Positions 1 to 6,661 of a stretch of 9,730 bases of DNA are shown here, in pieces. Origin of the DNA: JAWVZH01 sp033722295 (GTDB lineage Bacteria > Bacteroidota > Bacteroidia > Chitinophagales > Saprospiraceae); contig JAWVZH010000117.1 in the NCBI GenBank assembly GCA_033722295.1, positions 1-9,730 of the forward strand, in the 5' to 3' direction. Made by a program: the position numbers and the translations under genes. Position 1 is the stretch's first letter. The number at the start of each line of letters is the position of its first letter. A model generated the notes under the pieces. The model made no database searches. It saw only the letters and a list, made by a program, of their open reading frames with translations, and was not told the DNA's origin.

Positions 1-301
1 CGGGCCTAACAAGATGTTGGAAGCCCAGAAGGCCATTCTATCCATTGGTGATAAACAGGTGGCCTTCGACATTCTCGTGAGCAAGTATATGAACGATCCG
101 AAGGTGATCCTGCCTTCCGAAGATTTTATGCGTATGGACCCAGAGACTTTTGTGCGAGAGACATACAAAAGATTCCTTGTCCGCCAACCTACGGAGGCAG
201 AGCTGAAATGGATGATCAATTATATTGAGAGCCGTCCTCAGCTCACACCCGAACTGGTCTATTTTTCTTTTGCCACTTGTAACGAGCACTTTCACTACTA
301 A
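1..301 (+). CDS. C-terminal fragment of a PSD1/DUF1553-like protein (5' partial)
   Basis: The reading frame is open from the left edge (first whole codon at 2) to the TAA at 299-301, so the ATG at 14 is probably an internal methionine and the true start lies outside the window. About 99 residues are visible. They are mainly helical and hydrophilic, with a segment reading FLVRQPTEAELKWMINYIE and an ending PELVYFSFATCNEHFHY. This resembles the C terminus of planctomycete-type PSD1 (DUF1553) proteins, where a 'R-x-P-T-x-x-E' helix is followed by a terminal 'ALLNxxEFxxxH' motif; that match is from memory of the family, not a search. The next gene, a DUF1501-like protein, starts 11 bp downstream, and DUF1501 genes commonly sit beside PSD1/PSCyt genes, which supports the call. 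No T9SS tail is present. It could equally be another helical C-terminal domain from a large exported protein. Existence as a gene is secure; the family is tentative. Confidence 0.6.
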   Translation, partial: GPNKMLEAQKAILSIGDKQVAFDILVSKYMNDPKVILPSEDFMRMDPETFVRETYKRFLVRQPTEAELKWMINYIESRPQLTPELVYFSFATCNEHFHY

Positions 302-312
302 ACCTCATCGTT

Positions 313-1668
313 ATGAAAAGAAGGTCATTCATAAAAAAGAGTACTCTTACAGCCGCCGGAATAACCGGTGTGCCTTACATCCTTCCTTCCGGAATATTGA
401 GTGCCACCACTACCGCCCCGATGACAGAGCACGTCGTATTTGTTCTATTCGCCGGTGGGGTCAGGCAACAGGAGGCTGTACTCAGGCAGTATCTCGCCAA
501 CAGCCAGAATGAAGATATCGAGGGTAACATCATGTATAACATGCTGGAGGGTGCCCCCCCAGAAGACAAGATTGCCTACGGCATAGATGATGAGGTCAAT
601 GACATTATCGGCAGATTCCCTATTGACCCTATCCTGAGCACCCCTCTGGAGTCCCAGGGCACACTATTTCCTGAGGTAAGATTCTCGCGGGGTGGAACAG
701 GCCACTTTAATGGACTGAGCACGGGAGTTTCAGGCAATTACTATATCACCCAGGGCTTGAGGAATCGCCCTGTATCTCCGACGATATTCGAATACTTGAG
801 GCGGCATGCAGGATTCAAGGCGACCGATTGCTGGTATGTTGGATTGGGTGTGGACGGATCCAGGCCTTTGTTGAATTTCTCGGATCACGAGGACTACGGC
901 AGACGCTATGGAGGCAACTTCATCGCTCCACTTGTAACATTCGGACGCCCCGGTCAGAATCATTTTATGGATTTTAAGAATTACCATCCGGATACCGAAT
1001 GGGGTATGATCCGTGAAATGCGTCATTTTTTAAATAATAATTATCTCGAAGAGGGCCTCGAGATCCCTCATTTGTATAATGACAAGTACGAAGAGGACTT
1101 TATCCGGGAATTTGTCCGTCACACCTTTGAAAACTTCAAGCAGGGCAATATCACTTTGCCTCCTGTCAATGACAACGGGGATCTCAAGAATATAGGTTAT
1201 GCGGTCGAGGTACTGCGGTGGTTTAAACCGAAGGTGACGATCATCGATATGTCCAATGTGGACATTTGTCATGGAAATTACACGGCGTACCTGAAGAATC
1301 TGCACCGGGCAGATCACGGAATCGGATTCCTTTGGAGGGAGATCCAGCGAATACCTGAGATGGCTGGCAAGACCACCATGCTCGTCATGCCGGAACATGG
1401 CAGGGATATGGATCCCAATCCGATACAGGATGAGAATGACTGGTATGCTTACGACCATTCCGGCAATAACGAGAACAGTCGCCGGATCTTCACACTCATG
1501 GTAGGCCCGGGCATCGATGCGGGATTGACCATTGGAGATGAAAATAACCCGGTCGGGGATGCGGCGGATATTGTTCCGACGATCGCTGATCTTTTTGGAA
1601 TAAAGGATGTCGTCGCCAATCAGGGTTTGTTGGATCCTCAGGCACGATCACTGTTTGATAGAATGTAG
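313..1668 (+). CDS. Tat-exported alkaline-phosphatase-superfamily protein, DUF1501-like
   Basis: This 451-residue protein starts with a clear twin-arginine signal: R3-R4-S-F-I-K, a hydrophobic stretch, and a possible cleavage near A31. It should therefore be folded in the cytoplasm before export. The body fits the alkaline phosphatase superfamily (sulfatases, phosphodiesterases, DUF1501). The segment RGGTGHFNGLSTG (127-139 region) matches the nucleophile region, with T129 the best nucleophile candidate. D317 and H320 in VDICHGNY, followed by D334, match the second metal-site block. E361-H362 in PEHGRD takes the place of the usual DHG or the DUF1501 'SEFGR'. D381-H382-S-G matches the last metal histidine. 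The N-terminal strand VVFVLFAGGVRQQ lacks the metal-binding Asp of typical sulfatases, as in DUF1501 proteins. Substrate is unknown and catalytic activity is uncertain. The ATG at 313 has no Shine-Dalgarno sequence and follows the upstream stop by 11 bp; the Tat motif begins at residue 3, which fixes the start. A run of seven C lies at 554-560. Confidence 0.85.
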   Translation: MKRRSFIKKSTLTAAGITGVPYILPSGILSATTTAPMTEHVVFVLFAGGVRQQEAVLRQYLANSQNEDIEGNIMYNMLEGAPPEDKIAYGIDDEVNDIIGRFPIDPILSTPLESQGTLFPEVRFSRGGTGHFNGLSTGVSGNYYITQGLRNRPVSPTIFEYLRRHAGFKATDCWYVGLGVDGSRPLLNFSDHEDYGRRYGGNFIAPLVTFGRPGQNHFMDFKNYHPDTEWGMIREMRHFLNNNYLEEGLEIPHLYNDKYEEDFIREFVRHTFENFKQGNITLPPVNDNGDLKNIGYAVEVLRWFKPKVTIIDMSNVDICHGNYTAYLKNLHRADHGIGFLWREIQRIPEMAGKTTMLVMPEHGRDMDPNPIQDENDWYAYDHSGNNENSRRIFTLMVGPGIDAGLTIGDENNPVGDAADIVPTIADLFGIKDVVANQGLLDPQARSLFDRM

Positions 1669-1672
1669 GAAT

Positions 1673-2611
1673 ATGAAGAGATTAATCATCGGCATATTGG
1701 GTGTGATGATAATGTTCTCCTGTCAGAAGGAGGATAACATGGGAAATCCGTTTGACGGAGAGATAGTGAATCAGGATACAGTTCGCTTGCAACTTGACGA
1801 TCCGGATCCGAACTCCATAGCAGGAATCTACAAGAATGTATTCAAGCCCACATGTTCGAACATCGGATGCCATGACGGCACTTTTGAACCGGATTTTCGA
1901 ACCATAGAAAGCGCTTACAATACCCTGATCTACCAGGAGCCGATCAAGAATGATGGGGGATATACCTTCAGAGTTGACCCATTCAAACCAGAGACTTCGG
2001 TGATCCTTGCAAGGCTTGAAGGAAGACTCACACCGTCTATGCCTATCCAGGTCGAACCGGACTCGGACTGGCCTTTGAAAAGCGATGATTACATCCAAAA
2101 TATCAGGAATTGGATCTCGGCCGGCGCCCCGGACATCACAGGAACTATCCCCAGCCACAAATACCCCAGACCAAGATTATTGGGAGCCGGTGTTGGGATA
2201 GAGGATACGACCTGGCTAAGAAGAAAAGGAACCGGCGGCCCTTTGATGATGCCTGTGGATACCCAGATGGTAACATTTTATTTTGCTTTTCGCCACGATC
2301 ATCTGAGACCCGATGAATTGACTTATAACAAGATCATATTCTCTCCGGATTATAATTTTCCTGACTCCACGAATATAGAAATGTCGCTTGACGTCGGCCC
2401 CATGCTCAAGATCGAGCGAGGATTTTATGGTGATGAGGCGGAGTATACGCATAAAGTGGACATCAATCCGCCTATGGATCTGGATATGGATGTGGAGCAG
2501 TGGTACTTCAGAGTATATGTTCAGGATGATCAAAACGATGTAACTGAAATTCCAACCGACAACGGTATTTTTTATGTTAAAAACTATATGTCCTTTATCT
2601 GGAGGAATTAG
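1673..2611 (+). CDS. Surface lipoprotein with PSCyt1-like cytochrome c domain
   Basis: This protein has 312 residues. A signal peptide ends in a lipobox (MFSC, Cys17), followed by QKED. In Bacteroidota, K plus acidic residues directly after the Cys mark lipoproteins for the outer face of the outer membrane. Residues about 48-155 match the planctomycete cytochrome c (PSCyt1) pattern: a helix, C61-S-N-I-G-C66-H67, a 'P-x-x-S' segment at 106-109, M123-P124 as a possible distal heme ligand, then an I..WI.aGAP helix at 141-153. The heme motif is CX4CH instead of CX2CH. Residues about 165-312 are strand-rich with no recognised family, probably a beta-sandwich; the segment FRVYVQDDQND suggests an Ig-like fold. 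The start at 1673 is chosen over the in-frame ATG at 1607 because it gives an intact lipoprotein signal and does not overlap the previous gene, whose stop is 4 bp upstream. A likely role is electron transfer or redox sensing at the surface (inferred). Heme attachment is unproven. Confidence 0.8.
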   Translation: MKRLIIGILGVMIMFSCQKEDNMGNPFDGEIVNQDTVRLQLDDPDPNSIAGIYKNVFKPTCSNIGCHDGTFEPDFRTIESAYNTLIYQEPIKNDGGYTFRVDPFKPETSVILARLEGRLTPSMPIQVEPDSDWPLKSDDYIQNIRNWISAGAPDITGTIPSHKYPRPRLLGAGVGIEDTTWLRRKGTGGPLMMPVDTQMVTFYFAFRHDHLRPDELTYNKIIFSPDYNFPDSTNIEMSLDVGPMLKIERGFYGDEAEYTHKVDINPPMDLDMDVEQWYFRVYVQDDQNDVTEIPTDNGIFYVKNYMSFIWRN

Positions 2612-3047
2612 TCTTCTGCTGGTCCTACTTGTGATCGGAATGGCTACATCATGCCGCGAAGATGACGAAATTCCATTTTCCGATATTCCTGAGATAGAAC
2701 TCCTGGGAGTCTCTCACGATACGATAGTGCAATACCAGGAGGTTCTCGTACTTTCTATTCAATATCAGGACGGGGATGGGGACATCGGCTTTGAGTCCCC
2801 GGATAAATATGCTGTTCACGTAAGGGATACAAGATTGGAAAACTTTGACGGATTTTTCGTTGGTCCGGTGGCGCCACCGGGTAGTGATGTTCCGGTAAAA
2901 GGCAAGATCGATATAGAATTTCCAAATCTATTTGTCTTTGGAAATGGCGATGCGGAGAAGACATTTTTTGAGATCAAGATGATAGACAGAGCGGGAAATG
3001 AGAGTAATATCCTCATGACTGATGCTGTGGTGATCCTCCGCGAATAA
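2574..3047 (+). CDS. Small Ig-like surface lipoprotein
   Basis: This protein has 157 residues. A type II signal peptide with a leucine-rich core ends at lipobox ATSC (Cys27). The Cys is followed by REDDE, an acidic stretch of the kind that sends Bacteroidota lipoproteins to the cell surface. The mature part is about 130 residues of predicted beta strands, with a Ca-binding-like loop QDGDGDIGF and a final FFEIKMIDRAGNES strand that resembles Ig-like or cadherin-like folds. I do not recognise a named family, and no enzyme motif is visible. The start lies 38 bp inside gene 3 in another frame, and no later ATG leaves a full signal peptide, so the overlap is probably real and suggests translational coupling. 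There is no Shine-Dalgarno sequence; a run of six T precedes the ATG. Its place between a cytochrome-like lipoprotein and a T9SS substrate suggests an accessory role in a surface complex, which is inference. Confidence 0.8.
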   Translation: MLKTICPLSGGISLLLVLLVIGMATSCREDDEIPFSDIPEIELLGVSHDTIVQYQEVLVLSIQYQDGDGDIGFESPDKYAVHVRDTRLENFDGFFVGPVAPPGSDVPVKGKIDIEFPNLFVFGNGDAEKTFFEIKMIDRAGNESNILMTDAVVILRE

Positions 3048-3058
3048 TTTTGACAACT

Positions 3059-6000
3059 ATGAATGTGAACAATCTAAAAATTAGATTTCAGTATATAATC
3101 GTCCTGATTTTTATTGGGTTTGTAGGCGGAGTGGCGCAGCCTGAGTACACCATGTCCAATAACCTTGTCAGAGATTGCGAAGGTATCTTGCTTGATAGCG
3201 AGGAAGGCCCGGAAGACGGCCAGTATGATCATAATGAGGATTACACATTTACTATTTGCGTGGATCAGGCCAATGAGATCATTCTTGCCTTCGATTTTTT
3301 TGCTTCGGAAGACAGATATGATGTCCTGACGATCTATGATGGACCGGATACGAACAGTCCCGTACTGGCGACACTGAGCGGTATAGTGCAACCTCCGCCT
3401 GTGCTAATCGCCACAAGCGGATGTGTGACTTTGCACTTCGTGAGTGATGATAACATTGTGGCAAGTGGTTGGCGGATGAGGTGGACAGTTGAGATTGAAG
3501 AGCCGGAGATTCCGGATCTTCTCGTCGATGGAAATGTGGAGTGTCCTTTTCAGAATGGTCCATTCAGGTTCACTGTACCAATAGACTGTGATCTTTTTCA
3601 AGCGGGAAATTTCTCCATAGTCGGCCCCGGAAATCCGACCATCTCGGGAATCAACCTCCTGGACTGTGATAGTTCCACTTATCTGGGCTCTACTTTTGAG
3701 ATCATCTTTGATGATTCTCTGCGGGCCCCAGGCACTTACAGGCTTGAGTTCATGGGAAGTATACAGGATGTTTGTGGTGAGTGGCACGACATCCTCGCGA
3801 ATGTCATATTTACCTTGTCGGATTGCCCGATCCAGGTTTTGGCCTATACGAGTGAGAGGGCGTGTGTTGGAGAATGTGGCCGGGTTTATGCCGAAGTGGT
3901 GGGTGATCAACCGGATAACTATATTTTCAATTGGTCGCACACCGCAGATAATTCGCAGGAGGTAGACATCTGTTTTGACGATACTACGACCGTTACTGTT
4001 AATGTCATCAATATAAACACCAACAGGAGCACTGAAGCCTGGGTGACCTATGTGCCTTTTCCTTTACCTGAGTTTTTGAATCCACTTCAGAGTGATACGT
4101 TTTGTGCCGGTAACCGAGATCATTTCTATGAGGTGACCATACCGGGTGGAAATTATTACTCTGATGTTATACCGAACTGGCTTCGCGATGCGGGGCGCTA
4201 TCAGTTCTGGAGATGGGGCAACGCACCGGGATTATCACGGGATATAATCGAATATCACGATCCGAATGGATGCGTAGTGAGAGATACCGTTTATGTATAC
4301 CCCATCAATGCAGGCAGTATACAGGCGGCGTGTGCAGGGAGCCCTGCATTTAATCTCAATGGTGGCACGCCGAATGGTGGATATTGGGAAGGCCCCCATG
4401 TCAGCCCGGACGGTGTTTTTGACCCGACGACTTCGGGATCTTTTATAGTGACCTATGTTGCTCCGAACGGTTGTCGCAGAGCGAAGCGAGTCAATGTAGG
4501 TGATTCTATTCAAATGCCGGATATCGATACATTATGTAGTTCACAGCAGATCGATCTTCGTGATTTTACAGATCCATATGGTGGGAGGTGGTCAGGTCCG
4601 GGAATACGGAACAATGTATTGGGCCGCCTTCAGGCATGGCGACCAGATCCAAATCAAACCTACCGATACTATTACGATGTCAATGGATGCATTGACTCCA
4701 TAGATATATATATCCAGGAATTATATGCAGGTCCTGACAGGAGCGTATGTGTGGAAGCGGATACCTTTTTTCTGAATATCTCTGGAAATTGGTCAGGCCC
4801 CGGGACCTATTTACCGTTGATGAATGCTTTTGATATTAGCGGACTGGGTACAGGAGAATACAATTATACCCTAGAACAGGATGGATGTACGGATGTATTC
4901 AAATTGTACATTATTGAACCTTACGTAGAGGTCCATGGAACCCTGGAGTTCTGCCAGGAAAACACCTGGTACAATATTCAGGACTTTGTGGATATATTTC
5001 CTGATTGGGGAAATTTTACTACATCCTCCCTGAAGGATAGCAATGATACCTGGTATTTTAATCCGCGGTTGCTCGGACCGGGATTGCACCCGATTGTATT
5101 TGAAGCCGTGAGTTGTGGTGATACCATTTGGATAGATGTGGAGGGAGATGCACAAATTCCAGATTATGCATTTTGCGAGTTTGATGATCCGACCTTTCTC
5201 GAGGCTCAACCTGACAGCGGAGTGTGGGGGGGGAATGGAATTCTGGATAATAACACTGGATTATTCGATCCCCAGGTAACCGGGATCGGATTTCACGAGA
5301 TCACATATACTTCTCCCAGAGGTTGTCTCACTCGGGATACGATCGAGGTATTTCAGTTTGAGGAAGTTTCGATCAACGGTATCGAACAGCAATATTGTTT
5401 TTCAGATACATCGATCGTTATCGATCTGCAGCCCGCCGGCGGTGAACTTTACATTAATGGAATGCTAAGTTCAAATACATTCAATCCCAGCCAGCTCGGT
5501 ACGGGTGTTCATGAAGTTTATTATACCAGAGGAAGTGGAGAATGTCAGTCCGATGATAGATTATTTTTTAGTGTCCTGCCGCCAATTGATGGTGTGATAT
5601 CAGCCTCAAAGGACTCCATTTGTCTCGGGGATCCTACCGTTGTAGAAATTAAAACCGAAGGGGGATTGGGCAATCTATCCTCGGTTTGGGATGGTGATCT
5701 GGGATTTGGCAGCAGTCATATTATCCGACCGGATCAAAGTGGTTGGTATTATGTAACTGTCGAAGATGGTTGTTCTCTGGCCTACCGGGACAGTATTTTT
5801 ATTTACGTCTATCCTGAATTTACGGTGGATTATGAGACCGGCCCCGAGGTATGCTACGGGGATACTACCTGGCTGAGGGTCATTCCGCCAAATGAGACGG
5901 ATTACCGATTGTCTACCGATGACGAAGATATTTTCTTAAATGGTTTCATGGTCCAGGGGATCTCGGGTTTTTACAATTTTAAAATTGAAGAATTATTCAG

Positions 6001-6580
6001 TGGTTGCACCGAAGAGGTGACGCTGGAATTGGAAGGTGCTGATCCATTGAGGGCGAACTTCAGTATCAATCCAAACCAACCGTGTATCGATATTGTGGAT
6101 AATGAAATCGAAATTATCGACCTGGCCGTTGGTTATACAGACGGTTGGATGAGTTTTGGTGACGGCAGTGATACGGTGTCCCTTCTTTCGGGACCACTTG
6201 GACATGCCTTCAATGAGATCGGTGATTTCAAGATCACGCAGTACGTAGAAAACGAATTGGGATGTACCGATAGCCTGAGTCAATGGATCTGTGTCAATAA
6301 CAAAGTCCAGTATTATATTCCAAATGTATTTACACCTAACGGTGATGGGGAGAACGATGAATTTCAAATTTATGTTCACGGCGTGAAAGATCTGGAATGG
6401 AAGATCTACAGCCGATTTGGAGGTACTGTTTTCTACTCGACCTCTCCGGATGACGCCTGGGATGGCACTTATGACGGAAAGAAACTCGATCCGGCGGTAT
6501 TTGTCCTCAAAGTCAGTTTCAAGGATGCTCAGACGGATTTTCCCTATCTGATCACCAAGACACTGACTATGGTGAGGTAA
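3059..6580 (+). CDS. Large CUB-domain, repeat-rich T9SS type B substrate (adhesin-like)
   Basis: This protein has 1173 residues. A signal peptide covers residues 1 to about 26 (cleavage near GGVA-QP). Residues about 40-145 form a CUB domain: C40-E-G, FTIC, FFASEDRYDVLTIYDGP, a Cys in SGCVTLHF, SDD and ASGW. An Ig-like stretch follows to about 265. Residues 349-985 contain nine related modules, each opened by a Cys (349, 425, 493, 564, 632, 706, 780, 855, 932) and closed by a second Cys, mostly in a 'GC' context, 46-56 residues later. Several carry a G-x-W-x-G-x-G core. Residues about 999-1083 look like a PKD domain (MSFGDGSDT). Residues about 1085-1173 are the gliding-motility-type C-terminal domain (TIGR04131 type): IPNVFTPNGDGEND, a central WDGTYDGK and a final TKTLTMVR. 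That tail directs export by T9SS. ATG 3059 is preferred to an in-frame TTG at 3050. The role is probably attachment or cell-surface binding; no catalytic site is seen. An 8-G run lies at 5226-5233. Confidence 0.9.
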   Translation: MNVNNLKIRFQYIIVLIFIGFVGGVAQPEYTMSNNLVRDCEGILLDSEEGPEDGQYDHNEDYTFTICVDQANEIILAFDFFASEDRYDVLTIYDGPDTNSPVLATLSGIVQPPPVLIATSGCVTLHFVSDDNIVASGWRMRWTVEIEEPEIPDLLVDGNVECPFQNGPFRFTVPIDCDLFQAGNFSIVGPGNPTISGINLLDCDSSTYLGSTFEIIFDDSLRAPGTYRLEFMGSIQDVCGEWHDILANVIFTLSDCPIQVLAYTSERACVGECGRVYAEVVGDQPDNYIFNWSHTADNSQEVDICFDDTTTVTVNVININTNRSTEAWVTYVPFPLPEFLNPLQSDTFCAGNRDHFYEVTIPGGNYYSDVIPNWLRDAGRYQFWRWGNAPGLSRDIIEYHDPNGCVVRDTVYVYPINAGSIQAACAGSPAFNLNGGTPNGGYWEGPHVSPDGVFDPTTSGSFIVTYVAPNGCRRAKRVNVGDSIQMPDIDTLCSSQQIDLRDFTDPYGGRWSGPGIRNNVLGRLQAWRPDPNQTYRYYYDVNGCIDSIDIYIQELYAGPDRSVCVEADTFFLNISGNWSGPGTYLPLMNAFDISGLGTGEYNYTLEQDGCTDVFKLYIIEPYVEVHGTLEFCQENTWYNIQDFVDIFPDWGNFTTSSLKDSNDTWYFNPRLLGPGLHPIVFEAVSCGDTIWIDVEGDAQIPDYAFCEFDDPTFLEAQPDSGVWGGNGILDNNTGLFDPQVTGIGFHEITYTSPRGCLTRDTIEVFQFEEVSINGIEQQYCFSDTSIVIDLQPAGGELYINGMLSSNTFNPSQLGTGVHEVYYTRGSGECQSDDRLFFSVLPPIDGVISASKDSICLGDPTVVEIKTEGGLGNLSSVWDGDLGFGSSHIIRPDQSGWYYVTVEDGCSLAYRDSIFIYVYPEFTVDYETGPEVCYGDTTWLRVIPPNETDYRLSTDDEDIFLNGFMVQGISGFYNFKIEELFSGCTEEVTLELEGADPLRANFSINPNQPCIDIVDNEIEIIDLAVGYTDGWMSFGDGSDTVSLLSGPLGHAFNEIGDFKITQYVENELGCTDSLSQWICVNNKVQYYIPNVFTPNGDGENDEFQIYVHGVKDLEWKIYSRFGGTVFYSTSPDDAWDGTYDGKKLDPAVFVLKVSFKDAQTDFPYLITKTLTMVR
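4103..6007 (+). repeat. Nine cysteine-framed repeat modules of about 73 residues within the T9SS substrate
   Basis: The modules are visible at protein level, not as DNA identity. The opening cysteines of successive modules are spaced 76, 68, 71, 68, 74, 74, 75 and 77 residues. The closing cysteines are at residues 405, 472, 544, 610, 686, 756, 829, 905 and 983. The five most alike have a tryptophan (443, 511, 578, 650, 723) spaced 68, 67, 72 and 73 residues, with cores such as GGYWEGP, GGRWSGPGI, GNWSGPGT and GVWGGNGI. The strong sequence divergence between copies suggests an old array. A possible tenth, more distant copy begins at C269. Confidence 0.8.
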
Positions 6581-6651
6581 CCAGTATTTTCAGGTGACAG
6601 GTGACAGGTGACAGGTGACAGGTGACAGATTTAGAGGGCGATTGAATGAAA
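6581..6651. other. Convergent intergenic gap
   Basis: These 71 bp separate two convergent genes. The gap holds a perfect heptanucleotide tandem repeat and the left part of an AT-rich inverted repeat. No promoter, tRNA or strong GC-rich terminator is visible, although both converging transcripts must end near here. Confidence 0.7.
6591..6628. repeat. Perfect heptanucleotide tandem repeat (CAGGTGA x 5.4)
   Basis: Five exact copies of CAGGTGA are followed by a partial CAG, for 38 bp with no mismatch. It begins 10 bp after the stop of the T9SS gene and lies outside all coding frames. Perfect short repeats of this sort usually arise by replication slippage and vary in copy number between strains. 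No function is evident. Confidence 0.95.
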
Positions 6652-6661
6652 TCAATTCAAT
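6641..6661. other. AT-rich inverted repeat over the minus-strand gene's stop codon
   Basis: ATTGAAT at 6641-6647 pairs with ATTCAAT at 6655-6661 around a 7-base loop. The stem has one G-C pair and no following T run on either strand, so the hairpin would be weak. It spans the stop codon of the minus-strand gene (6652-6654). It may help to end transcription, but this is uncertain. Confidence 0.3.

Noticed and set aside
225..512. 95-residue open frame on the plus strand across the gene 1-2 junction
   Set aside because: It is out of frame with both real genes, covers the Tat signal region, and its composition is not protein-like.
1030..1458. 142-residue open frame on the minus strand
   Set aside because: It is antisense to the conserved metal-site region of the DUF1501-like gene and shows no protein-like features.
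1607..1672. Upstream in-frame ATG extending the cytochrome-like lipoprotein by 22 residues
   Set aside because: It would overlap the previous gene by 62 bp and bury the lipoprotein signal peptide behind a non-signal sequence.
3045..3052. TAATTTTG, a match to the Bacteroidota -7 promoter box TAnnTTTG
   Set aside because: There is no TTG-type -33 element at the right distance, and transcription would begin almost on the start codon. It overlaps the stop of gene 4 and is probably chance.
3050..3058. TTG start three codons upstream for the large T9SS protein
   Set aside because: ATG at 3059 is in frame, gives a normal signal peptide and lies 11 bp after the previous stop; nothing favours the TTG.
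3404..3940. 178-residue open frame on the minus strand
   Set aside because: It lies wholly within the CUB/T9SS gene, has no recognisable domain or signal, and is an antisense shadow.
6641..6661. Inverted repeat as a strong bidirectional terminator
   Set aside because: The stem is only 7 bp with one G-C pair and there is no T tract, so it is listed only as a weak inverted repeat.
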